From positions 1,389,021 to 1,453,020 of the forward strand of contig NZ_KB913032.1 of assembly GCF_000384215.1 (NCBI RefSeq): a DNA stretch of 64,000 bases, given 5' to 3'. The number at the start of each line of letters is the position of its first letter. Positions within the stretch are counted from its first letter, which is position 1. This DNA comes from Amycolatopsis alba DSM 44262. Lineage in GTDB: Bacteria; Actinomycetota; Actinomycetes; Mycobacteriales; Pseudonocardiaceae. This document shows, piece after piece, positions 18,591-26,510 of the stretch. The notes under the pieces are model-generated. The model worked only from the letters and a program-made list of their open reading frames with translations. It made no database searches and was not told the origin of the DNA. Made by a program: the position numbers and the translations under genes.

Positions 18591-18638
18591 TGACGAAAGC
18601 GTCCTTCACCGCGTGACATGCGGCGAAGGACGCTTTCA
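18591..18638. repeat. Hairpin with GAAAGCGTCCTTC arms
   Basis: Thirteen-base arms enclose about 17 nt. It lies 31 nt beyond the TetR stop codon, in terminator position. Its arms differ from the other families, though GAAAG and CCTTCAC resemble parts of families A and B. Confidence 0.6.
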
Positions 18639-18668
18639 GCCCTCCTTATGGAGCAACGGTTTCGCCCG

Positions 18669-19289
18669 TCACGGAACGCTGCGCCAGTCCGGCACGCCCA
18701 GAAAGATCAACCGCAGCCGCCGTTCGGCCGTGCGGACGATCTCGTCGTCACGCGAAGGTGTTTCCAGCAACTCCAGCACCGTCGTGAGCATGGTCGTCAC
18801 GATCAGGTCCGCGAGCAGATGGAGATCCTCGGTGCTCCATTCGCGGAGGAAGTCGAACCGCGCGAGATCGACGGCGAGTTCGCTGACGAAGAGCTTGAGT
18901 TCGAAGGCGATCGCCTGCCGGACCGGGCCGGTGCCGCCGTAGCGCTCCCTGGTCAGGAAGCGGAAGTGGTCCTCGTGCGCCCGCACGTGCTCGCGCAGGA
19001 TGCGCACGGAAGTCCGGATCATCTGGTTGTACGCCGCGGGCCTGGTACGCGCGGAACGGATCATCGTGCGCAAAGTGCGCATCGACTCTTCCACGAGCGC
19101 GACGCCCAGTTCGTCCATCGATGCGAAATGACGATAGAACGCCGTCGGGACGATCCCGGCCTGTTTCGCCACCTCGCGCAGGCTCAGCCCGGAGAACCCG
19201 CGTTCCGCCACCAGGTCCAGCGCCGCGTCCAGCAGCGCCTGCCGCGTGCGCTGTTTGCGCTCCTGCCTGGATACGGGCTCAGTTGTCAC
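18669..19289 (-). CDS. TetR-family repressor, FabR/DesT-like
   Basis: A 206-residue regulator. The HTH SLREVAKQAGIVPTAFYRHF near 43-62 and the following DELGVALVEES and FLTRERYGG match FabR and DesT, which repress unsaturated fatty acid genes in response to the acyl-CoA or acyl-ACP pool. It faces the ferredoxin reductase and desaturase genes, with a DesT-like palindrome in the shared promoter region. It therefore probably senses acyl-CoA and represses its neighbours; this is inference from family and site. The GTG start lies 7 nt after TACGCT, suggesting a leaderless message. Confidence 0.85.
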   Translation of the reverse strand: MTTEPVSRQERKQRTRQALLDAALDLVAERGFSGLSLREVAKQAGIVPTAFYRHFASMDELGVALVEESMRTLRTMIRSARTRPAAYNQMIRTSVRILREHVRAHEDHFRFLTRERYGGTGPVRQAIAFELKLFVSELAVDLARFDFLREWSTEDLHLLADLIVTTMLTTVLELLETPSRDDEIVRTAERRLRLIFLGVPDWRSVP

Positions 19290-19380
19290 GCCCGACAGCG
19301 TAATCGCCGCCGCGGTATCACCCACGTCACATCGCCCTCCTCTCGCGTTGACAAGCGCGACCATCACCACTTCACTGTTC

Positions 19381-19398
19381 AGTGTACAAGCGTTCACT
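19381..19398. promoter_or_regulatory. DesT/FabR-like operator
   Basis: AGTGTACAAGCGTTCACT is an imperfect 18-bp palindrome. As I recall, the Pseudomonas DesT site reads AGTGAACGCTTG on one strand, which is present here on the minus strand without mismatch. It lies 18-35 nt upstream of the ferredoxin reductase ATG and downstream of a TTGACA at 19348. Confidence 0.7.
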
Positions 19399-19415
19399 GA
19401 AATTGGGAGAAAGTG

Positions 19416-20507
19416 ATGACGGCACTGGTACCGCGCAGGGCCAGGCGGCTGGCCTCGCTGGCCGAGGCCCTGCTCACGCCCCACGGAATGGACCGCTACC
19501 TCGAACTCGTCGATCCGATGCTGGTCCGCCGCGAGATCCGCGGCCTGGTCACCGGCGTCCGGCGGCAGACACCCGACACGGTCACGCTGACCGTCAAGCC
19601 GAGCCGCGCCTGGCGGGGCCACGTCGCGGGCCAGTACGTGCGGGTGACCGTCGAGATCGACGGCGTCCGCCGGACCCGCTGCTACTCGCCTGCCGGTTCG
19701 GAGCACGAAGGCGCGCTGGAACTGACCATCAAGGCCGACCCCCAGGGGCTCGTCTCGCGCCATCTGAACCGCACGATCACCACGGGTTCCGTCCTCGGAC
19801 TGTCCACTGCGGACGGTGAGTTCACCTTGCCGTCGCCGAGGCCCCGGCGGATCCTGCTGGTGAGCGGCGGGAGCGGGATCACCCCCGTCCTGTCGATGCT
19901 GCGCACGCTGGCGGACGAGAAATTCGAGGGCGACGTCGCCTTCCTGCACTACTCCAACGGCGCCGAAGACGCGCTCTACCGCGCCGAGCTCGCCGACCTC
20001 GCCCGCCGCCTGCCCGGCCTGCGGGTGGTACACGCGTTCACCCACGCGAAGAGCGGCGGTGACCTGCACGGGTTCTTCTCGAAGGAGCATCTCGCGGAGG
20101 CCGCGCCGTGGTACCCCGACGCCGAGACATTCCTGTGCGGCCCGAAGCCGCTGATGGATTCCGTCCGCGAGGCGTTCGACGCCGACGGACTCGGCGCACA
20201 CCTGCACACCGAGGAGTTCACACCGCCGGCCCTAACCTTCGACACCGAGAACGCCGAAGGGCAGGTCCGCTTCGCGCGCAGCGGCCGCGAGTTCGAGAAC
20301 TCCGGGAAACCACTGCTGGAGCAGGCCGAAGACGCCGGGCTGAGCCCGGAACACGGCTGCCGGATGGGCATCTGCTTCTCCTGCACCCAGATCAAGACCT
20401 CCGGCTGCGTGCGCAACGCCAAGACCGGTGAGACCTCCAGCGAAGAGAACGAAGAGATCCAGCTCTGTATCTCCGTCCCGGTCGGGGACGTCGAGATCAA
20501 CGCTTAG
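19416..20507 (+). CDS. Ferredoxin-NADP reductase with C-terminal 2Fe-2S domain
   Basis: The electron donor for the desaturase encoded next. The 363-residue protein has an FAD-binding part with RTRCYSPAG near 88, an NAD(P)-binding part with SGGSGITP near 150 and FLCGPKPLM near 235, and a plant-type ferredoxin domain whose cysteines lie in HGCRMGICFSC, SGC and QLC. Mycobacterial Rv3230c, partner of DesA3, has this layout. The ATG has GGGAGAAA upstream; a GTG one codon earlier is possible. The desaturase follows after 12 nt. Confidence 0.88.
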   Translation: MTALVPRRARRLASLAEALLTPHGMDRYLELVDPMLVRREIRGLVTGVRRQTPDTVTLTVKPSRAWRGHVAGQYVRVTVEIDGVRRTRCYSPAGSEHEGALELTIKADPQGLVSRHLNRTITTGSVLGLSTADGEFTLPSPRPRRILLVSGGSGITPVLSMLRTLADEKFEGDVAFLHYSNGAEDALYRAELADLARRLPGLRVVHAFTHAKSGGDLHGFFSKEHLAEAAPWYPDAETFLCGPKPLMDSVREAFDADGLGAHLHTEEFTPPALTFDTENAEGQVRFARSGREFENSGKPLLEQAEDAGLSPEHGCRMGICFSCTQIKTSGCVRNAKTGETSSEENEEIQLCISVPVGDVEINA

Positions 20508-20519
20508 AAAGGACCGGTC

Positions 20520-21635
20520 ATGACGGGCTTGCAGGACAAACTGACCCCGCAACAGGTCGAGGACTTCGGCCGTGAACTGGACGAGATCCGGCAGCGGATC
20601 GTCGCCGACCTCGGGCAGGTCGACGTCGACTACATCCACAACGTCATCAAGACACAGCGTGCCCTTGAGGTCGCAGGCCGCGGACTGCTGTTCGCCGGAT
20701 TCTTCCCGCCCGCCTGGGTCGCCGGCGTCGCCGCGCTTTCGGTGGCGAAGATCCTCGACAACATGGAGATCGGGCACAACGTCATGCACGGCCAGTACGA
20801 CTGGACGCGTGACCCGGCGCTGAGCTCGCAGAAATTCGAATGGGACACCGTCGCGCCGTCGGAGAACTGGCGCCACTCCCACAACTACATCCACCACACG
20901 TACACGAACATCCTCGACAAGGACCGCGACATCGGTTACGGCGTCCTGCGGATTGACCCGGCGCAGAAGTGGAATCCGTACTACCTGGGCAACCCGGTGT
21001 ACGCGACGCTGCTCGCGCTGTTCTTCCAGTGGGGCGTCATGCTGCACGACCTCGAGTTCGACCGCGTCGTCAAGGGCGAGCGCAAGTGGTCGGACAACAA
21101 GGAGGTCGGCCTGAAGATGCTCAAGAAGGCGGGCCGCCAGGTCGGCAAGGACTACGTGCTCTTCCCGCTGCTGACCGGTCCGCTCGCGCCGCTGACCTTC
21201 CTCGGCAACGCCACCGCGAACCTGACCCGCAACCTGTGGGCGTTCTCGATCATCTTCTGCGGGCACTTCCCTGCCGACGTCGAGAGCTTCACCGAGGAGG
21301 AGACCGAGAACGAGTCGCGGGGCCAGTGGTACCTGAGGCAGATCCTCGGCTCGGCGAACATCACCGGCGGCAAGCTCTTCCACCTCATGACCGGGAACCT
21401 CTCGCACCAGATCGAGCACCACCTGTTCCCCGACATCCCGGCGCGCCGCTACCCGGAGATCGCGGGCGAGGTGCGGGCGATCTGCGAGAAGTACGGCCTG
21501 CCGTACAACACCGGTCCCCTGCACAAGCAGCTGTTCTCGGTGGCCAAGAAGATCGTGAAGCTGGCACTGCCCTGGAACGGTGAACCCCGCACTCCCGCTA
21601 CCGTGGAGAGCGACAAGACCCTCCGAGCGGCTTAA
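20520..21635 (+). CDS. Membrane acyl-CoA desaturase, DesA3-like
   Basis: A di-iron membrane enzyme that puts a double bond into fatty acyl chains. The 371-residue protein has the three histidine boxes: HNVMH at 86-90, HSHNYIHH at 119-126 and HQIEHH near 300, the last of the front-end/linoleoyl desaturase type. Membrane segments occur around 50-75 and 160-230. It takes electrons from the reductase upstream and is probably controlled by the divergent TetR protein. In mycobacteria the orthologue makes oleoyl-CoA; the position here is inferred. Confidence 0.88.
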   Translation: MTGLQDKLTPQQVEDFGRELDEIRQRIVADLGQVDVDYIHNVIKTQRALEVAGRGLLFAGFFPPAWVAGVAALSVAKILDNMEIGHNVMHGQYDWTRDPALSSQKFEWDTVAPSENWRHSHNYIHHTYTNILDKDRDIGYGVLRIDPAQKWNPYYLGNPVYATLLALFFQWGVMLHDLEFDRVVKGERKWSDNKEVGLKMLKKAGRQVGKDYVLFPLLTGPLAPLTFLGNATANLTRNLWAFSIIFCGHFPADVESFTEEETENESRGQWYLRQILGSANITGGKLFHLMTGNLSHQIEHHLFPDIPARRYPEIAGEVRAICEKYGLPYNTGPLHKQLFSVAKKIVKLALPWNGEPRTPATVESDKTLRAA

Positions 21636-21645
21636 GGTGTCTGAC

Positions 21646-21849
21646 ATGGTCGGTCAGTTCGAAAGCACCAAGGACGTGGTCCAAGAGGTCACCGAGTCCG
21701 CGGCCACCCACATCGGCAACATCGCGACGATCATCACCGGCGCGATCCGGGACATCGCCCGCGAGACCGGCGACTGGCTGACGGACGTCATCGAGATGCG
21801 CGAGGCGTCGCAGCGCGCGCAAGCGGACGAAACCCGCGGCGAAGACTAG
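21646..21849 (+). CDS. Small acidic protein of unknown function
   Basis: A 67-residue protein predicted to be mostly helical, with ATHIGNIATIITGAIRDIA as an amphipathic or weakly hydrophobic segment. An AAGG sequence 8 nt upstream favours the ATG; a GTG three codons earlier is possible. It begins 10 nt after the desaturase stop, so it probably shares the transcript. A role in the desaturase complex is possible but unproven. Confidence 0.65.
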   Translation: MVGQFESTKDVVQEVTESAATHIGNIATIITGAIRDIARETGDWLTDVIEMREASQRAQADETRGED

Positions 21850-21896
21850 GGAAACCTGGATGGGCGCGAGGCGGGTGGCCACGGCAAGCTGAAACC

Positions 21897-23153
21897 GTGA
21901 TCACCCGCCTCGCTTCGCGCGTCCTCGGCGCACAGCTGAACCGCGCGTACTGGGGCGAGCTGACGTGGGTGCTCATCGGCGCGCCGCTGACGCTGGTGCT
22001 CACCATTCTCGTCGTCTTCGGGCTTCTGTTCGGGACAGCCCTGAGCGTGCTCACCGTCGGGCTGCCGGTGCTCATCGGTGTCGTGGCGGGCGCGCGGCTG
22101 ATCGGGGCCGCGCACATCGGCCTGGCGCGCGTCCTGCTCGGGACGACGGTCACCCCGCCCGCCCGGCCCGAGCTGCGGCCGGGGTTGTGGAACGGGATCA
22201 AGAGCAAGATCGGGGATCCGATCGGGTGGCGGTCGATCGCCTGGCTGCTGATCCGGCTGCCGCTGTCGTTCATCGAGTTCTTCCTGGTCACGACCCTGTT
22301 CATGTACGCCGTGAGCGCGCTGACGTACCCGTTCTTCTGGTTCACCCTGAACGGGGAGGCCATGCCGACGTTCGACCTCCACGTCGGCGCCTGGCCCCTC
22401 ACCCTTCCTCTCGCCCTCACCGGGCTGGCCGTGCTGCTGGCGATGCCGTGGGTGGTGCACGGCCTGACCGAGTTCGACCGCCTGCTGGTGCGCGGGATCC
22501 TCGGCAGCGAGGATCTCTCCCAACGCGTGCGCGACCTCGAACGTAGCCGCGCGACCGCCGTCGACGACGCGACGCGGCGGCTGCGCCGGATCGAACGCGA
22601 CCTGCACGACGGCGCGCAGGCGCAGCTGGTCGCGCTGGCGATGAAGCTCGGTATCGCGAAGGACGAACTGTCCGGCGGCGGAGACATCGACCAGGTCACC
22701 ACCCTGGTCACCGCCGCGCACGCCAACGCTAAGCAGGCGCTGGTCGAACTGCGCGACCTCGCCCGCGGCATCCACCCCGCCGCGCTCGACGCCGGTCTCG
22801 ACGTCGCACTGTCCACTTTGGCCGCGGGTTCCGGCATCGACGCGCGGATCACCGTCGGGCTGCCGAGCAGGCCGTCGCCGTCGATCGAGACCATCGCCTA
22901 CTTCACCGTCGCGGAGCTGCTGACCAATGCCGCGAAACACACTTCCGCCGCGATCGAGGTCGACGTGGGTATCGTCGGTGACGCCTTGCGGCTCGTGGTG
23001 CGCGACGGCGGCGAAGGCGGGGCCCGGCCGGAACGCGGCGGCGGGCTCGCCGGGATCGCCGAGCGGCTCGCGACGGTGGACGGCAGGCTCGACATCGACA
23101 GTCCTCTGGGAGGGCCTACGGTGATCAGCGCGGAAATACCAGTACGGACATAG
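21897..23153 (+). CDS. Sensor histidine kinase, NarL/DesK type
   Basis: A 418-residue membrane kinase. About four to five membrane segments fall in residues 25-195, in the pattern of the actinobacterial putative sensor domain. The dimerisation helix has the phosphoacceptor His in RIERDLHDGAQAQLVAL, and the HATPase domain has ELLTNAAKHT and GGGLAGIAERL. The response regulator gene follows after 15 nt, so the two form a two-component pair; the signal is unknown. Confidence 0.88.
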   Translation: MITRLASRVLGAQLNRAYWGELTWVLIGAPLTLVLTILVVFGLLFGTALSVLTVGLPVLIGVVAGARLIGAAHIGLARVLLGTTVTPPARPELRPGLWNGIKSKIGDPIGWRSIAWLLIRLPLSFIEFFLVTTLFMYAVSALTYPFFWFTLNGEAMPTFDLHVGAWPLTLPLALTGLAVLLAMPWVVHGLTEFDRLLVRGILGSEDLSQRVRDLERSRATAVDDATRRLRRIERDLHDGAQAQLVALAMKLGIAKDELSGGGDIDQVTTLVTAAHANAKQALVELRDLARGIHPAALDAGLDVALSTLAAGSGIDARITVGLPSRPSPSIETIAYFTVAELLTNAAKHTSAAIEVDVGIVGDALRLVVRDGGEGGARPERGGGLAGIAERLATVDGRLDIDSPLGGPTVISAEIPVRT

Positions 23154-23168
23154 GACATAGGGGGCGGC

Positions 23169-23813
23169 GTGCGCGTCGTGATCGCGGAGGATTCGGCCAT
23201 CCTCCGGGCGGGGCTCGTCGAATTGCTGAACCTTCGGGGGCACGAGGTCGTCGCGGCCGTCGCCGACGGCGAAAGCCTGTGCGCGGCGGTTCGCGAACAC
23301 CGGCCGGACGTGTCCATTGTGGATATCCGGATGCCGCCGACGCACACCGACGAAGGACTGCGGGCGTCGATCGCACTGCGCGCGGAACTGCCGGGCTGCG
23401 CGATCCTGCTGTTCTCGCAGTACGTCGAGACGCAATACGCGACGGAACTGCTGGCCGACCGCGCGGGCGGCGTCGGCTATCTGCTCAAGGACCGCGTCGC
23501 CGAGGTGTCGGACTTCCTCGACGCGCTTCGCCGGGTCGCCGACGGCGAGACCGTGCTCGACCCGGAAGTGGTCAGCCAGCTCTTCACCGCCACCCGGAAG
23601 ACAGACGCGCTCGCGGGACTCACGCCGCGGGAGCGGGAGGTGCTGGGCCTGATGGCCGAGGGACGGTCGAACTCGGCCATCGCGGCGGCGCTGTTCCTTT
23701 CGGCGGGCTCGGTGGAGAAGTACGTTTCGAGCATCTTCGGGAAGCTGGCGCTGCCCCAGTCCGAAGGGGACAACCGGCGGGTTCTGGCCGTGCTGCGGTA
23801 CCTGGAGTCCTAG
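23169..23813 (+). CDS. LuxR/NarL-type response regulator
   Basis: A 214-residue partner of the kinase upstream. The receiver has acidic residues near 9, the phosphoacceptor Asp near 50 in SIVDIRMPP, and Lys near 103 in YLLKDRV. The C-terminal HTH reads LTPREREVLGLMAEGRSNSA and SVEKYVSSIFGKL. GTG start. Two palindromes lie between it and the convergent GNAT gene. Confidence 0.9.
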   Translation: MRVVIAEDSAILRAGLVELLNLRGHEVVAAVADGESLCAAVREHRPDVSIVDIRMPPTHTDEGLRASIALRAELPGCAILLFSQYVETQYATELLADRAGGVGYLLKDRVAEVSDFLDALRRVADGETVLDPEVVSQLFTATRKTDALAGLTPREREVLGLMAEGRSNSAIAAALFLSAGSVEKYVSSIFGKLALPQSEGDNRRVLAVLRYLES

Positions 23814-23830
23814 GGCGGGCCGGGGTGGGT

Positions 23831-23883
23831 GTTGCGAAAGCCACTTTCGCAACCTTCAACGTTGCGAAAGTGGCTTTCGCAAC
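23831..23883. repeat. Nested palindrome, family B copy 3
   Basis: A 53-nt palindrome in which each half is itself a hairpin: GTTGCGAAAG pairs with CTTTCGCAAC within each half as well as across the whole. It begins 17 nt after the response regulator stop. Confidence 0.85.
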
Positions 23884-23927
23884 GTCAGTCCGCCACCCGC
23901 CGAGCCCGGTCACTCCTCCACCACTCG

Positions 23928-23986
23928 AAGTCCGTGAAGGCCTCCTTGAGGGACTCAGAGTCCCTCAAGGAGGCCTTCACGGACTT
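23928..23986. repeat. 59-nt perfect palindrome, family A
   Basis: Arms of 29 nt match without error around one central base; the arm opens AAGTCCGTGAAGGCCTCCTT. It shares a convergent gap with a family B copy and lies 23 nt beyond the GNAT stop. Confidence 0.92.
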
Positions 23987-24009
23987 GCGAACGCGGGCGA
24001 TCGCACGCC

Positions 24010-24531
24010 TCAGCGGGGTTCGGCGGGCACCCCGGTGAGCTCCGGCAGGCACAGCTGCACCCAAGCGACGTCCCGCCAAGCCCCGTGCTTGTACCCGATC
24101 CGCCGGTAAGTCCCCACGGGCTCGAATCCCATCGCGCGATGCAACCCGGCGCTCGCGTCGTTCGGCAGCACCATCCCCGCGCAGAAGTTCCGGAAACCGC
24201 GCGACGCGAGTTCGTCCAGCAGCGCCTGGTAGAGCGCGCGGCCGCCGCCGGTCCTCCGGCGGCCGAGCTCCAGATAGACGCTGACCTCGCAGGACCAGCG
24301 ATAGGACGGACGGCCGCTGAAAGGTCCTCCGTAGGCGTAGCCAGCGACGCGGCCTTCGGCGTCTTCGAGCACGAGCCAAGCGTGCGATCGCTGCGCCTTG
24401 GCGATGCGTTCGGCCATCTCGTCCGGCTTCGGGGCCTCGGTTTCGAACGAGATCACCGTGTCGGTGACGTACGGCGCGTAGATCTCCGCGCACGCCGTCG
24501 CGTCGGCTTCCGTCGCTTTCCTGATCACCAT
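24010..24531 (-). CDS. GNAT acetyltransferase, phosphinothricin-acetyltransferase-like
   Basis: A 173-residue cytosolic enzyme that acetylates an amino group from acetyl-CoA. The order IRKATEADATACAEIYAPYV, GYAYGGPF, YRWSCEVSVYLELGRRRTGGGRAL (acetyl-CoA loop) and NDASAGLHRAMGFEPVGTYRRIG resembles the PAT/Bar and MddA group that acts on phosphinothricin or methionine sulfone/sulfoximine; the true substrate is unknown. The ATG at 24531 lies 7 nt after TACTAT, so a leaderless start is likely; an ATG three codons upstream overlaps that hexamer. Divergent from an XRE-cupin regulator. Confidence 0.83.
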   Translation of the reverse strand: MVIRKATEADATACAEIYAPYVTDTVISFETEAPKPDEMAERIAKAQRSHAWLVLEDAEGRVAGYAYGGPFSGRPSYRWSCEVSVYLELGRRRTGGGRALYQALLDELASRGFRNFCAGMVLPNDASAGLHRAMGFEPVGTYRRIGYKHGAWRDVAWVQLCLPELTGVPAEPR

Positions 24532-24538
24532 GGCGACC

Positions 24539-24544
24539 ATAGTA
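24539..24544 (-). promoter_or_regulatory. -10-like hexamer for the GNAT gene
   Basis: TACTAT on the minus strand ends 7 nt before the ATG at 24531. It lies 15 bp from the -10 of the divergent gene, so the two promoters must overlap. Confidence 0.5.
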
Positions 24545-24559
24545 ACCGAGACTGCCACT

Positions 24560-24565
24560 ATAGTG
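24560..24565 (+). promoter_or_regulatory. -10-like hexamer for the XRE-cupin gene
   Basis: TATAGT ends 6 nt before the ATG at 24572. It sits inside a perfect palindrome, CACTATAGTG (24556-24565), a possible autoregulatory site. Confidence 0.5.
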
Positions 24566-24571
24566 AGCAGC

Positions 24572-25135
24572 ATGTCGGATCCCTTGTCCGTGTCGCTCGC
24601 CGCGACGCTCCAGTCCGCGAGAGTCGACCAGAACCTCTCGGCCAACGCCCTCGCCGAGTCCTCTGGCGTCTCCAGGGCGATGATCGGCAAGATCGAACGC
24701 GGCGAGGCTCAGCCGACGGCGGTCCTGCTCAGCAGGCTGTCCGCCGCGCTCGGGATGACGTTGTCCGAGCTGATCGCGCGCGCCGAACGCGGCGACCGGC
24801 GGCTAGTGCGCGCGGCCGATCAGCCGACTTGGACCGATCCCGACACCGGGTACGTGCGCCGTGCGGTGTCGCCGTCGCTCGGCGGGCCGCTGGAACTGGT
24901 CGAGGTCGTGCTGCCCGCGGGCGCCGAGGTCGCCTTCCCCGCCCACACCTACGCGCTGACCCACCACCAGATCTGGGTGCTCGAAGGGCATCTGCGCTTC
25001 CGCGAGGGCGACGTCGACCACGAACTCGATGCGGGCGACTGCCTGCAACTCGGCACTCCGCAGCAGTGCGCCTACGTCAACCCGACCGGCGAGCCGGTCC
25101 GATATTTGGTCGCCCTCGCCCGGCGGCACGTCTGA
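24572..25135 (+). CDS. XRE-family regulator with C-terminal cupin domain
   Basis: A 187-residue regulator. Residues 8-65 are an XRE HTH (ALAESSGVSRAMIGKIERGE), and residues 100-185 are a small cupin with ALTHHQIWVLEGHL and GDCLQLGTPQQCAYVNP. Such proteins sense small molecules or metals and often control a neighbouring acetyltransferase or transporter. It is divergent from the GNAT gene. The ATG at 24572 follows the likely -10 by 6 nt; a start 14 codons earlier would fall within the GNAT promoter. Confidence 0.87.
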   Translation: MSDPLSVSLAATLQSARVDQNLSANALAESSGVSRAMIGKIERGEAQPTAVLLSRLSAALGMTLSELIARAERGDRRLVRAADQPTWTDPDTGYVRRAVSPSLGGPLELVEVVLPAGAEVAFPAHTYALTHHQIWVLEGHLRFREGDVDHELDAGDCLQLGTPQQCAYVNPTGEPVRYLVALARRHV

Positions 25136-25145
25136 TACTCGGGTC

Positions 25146-25955
25146 ATGTATTCCTCCGCCCTCGCACACGTCGCCGCGCAAGCACGCGGCGGGCACGAGG
25201 CCGGGCTGCCGGTGACACTGCACTTCCACCCCGACAGGTCCACAGTGGACGGACGATCCGTCCTGACGGCGATGGCCGAGGACGGCTTCTATCGCGGCCA
25301 GTTCGAAACCGGCACGAGCAACGGCGGGCTGACCGCGCACCCCGGCGGCGCCCGGTGGCACTGGGAGAGCCGGATGTTCGGCGGTGTCTACGACGACGCC
25401 CCGCCCGCCGAACGGCCGAAGTACGGCGCCTTGAACTTCCGCCGCCGTCCCACCGGCGGCGCGCCGAGATTCGGCTCGGCCCATTTTCGGATGGCCGCGC
25501 ACACCGTCGCGCGGACGACGTTCTGCTATCCGGACAGTGTGCTGAATCCGACGGATTTCGGTTACGGCACCAGGGTTTCCGCACTGATCGCACTGGCGGG
25601 CCGCGATGACATGGACCTTCTCGACGACTACGTCGAGGCGCACGTCCACGGCCCTGTCGACCTCGCGAGAGACGTCGAAGCCGTCGTTCTCGACCCGAGT
25701 CACCGCGGAACCGACGTCGAAAAGGCCGCGCTCCGGCTGGACTGCCCGGTCGAATGGCATCCGGGTTTCCGCCTGTCGACCGAGGAACTCGAACGGCACC
25801 CCGCGTACCGCGGTCCCGAATTCGTCGAACTCGGCCTGGCGCTGGCCGAAGACGGTCACCTCGACCCGCGCGTCCTCGGCGAAGCGGGCCACCTCGATCC
25901 GCAAGCCCTCAAACGCGTCTGGCACCACGTCGCGCGCTTCGGGGCATTACCGTGA
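25146..25955 (+). CDS. DUF3626 family protein
   Basis: A 269-residue soluble protein of unknown function. Its most striking segments are TLHFHPDR near 24, the glycine-rich GQFETGTSNGGLTAHPGG near 50-66, ERPKYGALNFRR near 90 and RFGSAHFRM near 110. I recall these as hallmarks of DUF3626. A GATACT hexamer that includes the XRE stop codon ends 6 nt before the ATG, suggesting a leaderless message. The stop overlaps the next start as GTGA. No catalytic assignment is made. Confidence 0.75.
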   Translation: MYSSALAHVAAQARGGHEAGLPVTLHFHPDRSTVDGRSVLTAMAEDGFYRGQFETGTSNGGLTAHPGGARWHWESRMFGGVYDDAPPAERPKYGALNFRRRPTGGAPRFGSAHFRMAAHTVARTTFCYPDSVLNPTDFGYGTRVSALIALAGRDDMDLLDDYVEAHVHGPVDLARDVEAVVLDPSHRGTDVEKAALRLDCPVEWHPGFRLSTEELERHPAYRGPEFVELGLALAEDGHLDPRVLGEAGHLDPQALKRVWHHVARFGALP

Positions 25956-26371
25956 CGAGCATGTACTCCACGGAGATCGAGGTGCGCACCGGCAGCGTGG
26001 CCGTGGTGCACGACCTGACCAAGGACGCCGAGACCTTCCTGCGCGACGCGGACGCCGAGGACGGGATCCTGCACGTCTTCGTCCCGCACGCGACGTCCGG
26101 GCTGGCGATCCTCGAAACCGGCGCGGGCAGTGACGAAGACCTGCTCACCGCGCTCGACGAGCTGCTCCCCCGCGACGGCCGCTGGCGGCACCAGCACGGC
26201 AGCCCCGGTCACGGCCGTGACCACGTCCTGCCCGCGCTGCTGCCGCCGTACGCGACGATCCCGGTGCTCGGCGGGGTGATGACGCTGGGCACCTGGCAGT
26301 CGGTCTGCCTCGTGGACACCAACCTGGACAACCCGGTCCGGCGTGTCCGCTTCAGCCTGCTGGAGGGCTGA
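25952..26371 (+). CDS. YjbQ/UPF0047 family protein
   Basis: A 139-residue protein of the widespread YjbQ family, for which weak thiamine-phosphate synthase activity has been reported. Conserved features are FVPHATSGLAILE, the dyad-like HGSPGHGRDHV and the C-terminal GTWQSVCLVDTNLDNPVRRV. The GTG at 25952 overlaps the DUF3626 stop and has GGGG at ribosome-binding distance; an ATG three codons later (25961) is an alternative. Confidence 0.85.
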   Translation: MTSMYSTEIEVRTGSVAVVHDLTKDAETFLRDADAEDGILHVFVPHATSGLAILETGAGSDEDLLTALDELLPRDGRWRHQHGSPGHGRDHVLPALLPPYATIPVLGGVMTLGTWQSVCLVDTNLDNPVRRVRFSLLEG

Positions 26372-26470
26372 CCGGCCGGGCCCCGGCGGGGTTCAGCAGT
26401 TCCGGCACCTGACCCGTGACGACGGGCGCGGCCAACTCCGGAACTCCGCGGCAGGTACCCTCCCAGTAAG

Positions 26471-26484
26471 TCAACAGACGTTGA
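26471..26484. promoter_or_regulatory. Possible operator upstream of the HAD gene
   Basis: TCAAC and GTTGA are separated by 4 nt, 27 nt before the start codon and close to the expected -35 region of a TAACGT hexamer at 26498. Confidence 0.3.
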
Positions 26485-26510
26485 ATTCGGTCCTCGGTAA
26501 CGTCGGCAGC

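Larger units (their letters stand above)
18300..18668. other. Intergenic region with two palindromes
   Basis: This is the promoter side of the transhydrogenase operon and the 3' side of the TetR gene. It holds the family B palindrome at 18474-18540 and a different hairpin at 18591-18638. No gene is visible. Confidence 0.6.

Noticed and set aside
23885..24493. Peptides of the SVKASLRDSESLKEAFTD type seen in several places
   Set aside because: They are translations of the family A palindrome in various frames, not conserved protein segments.
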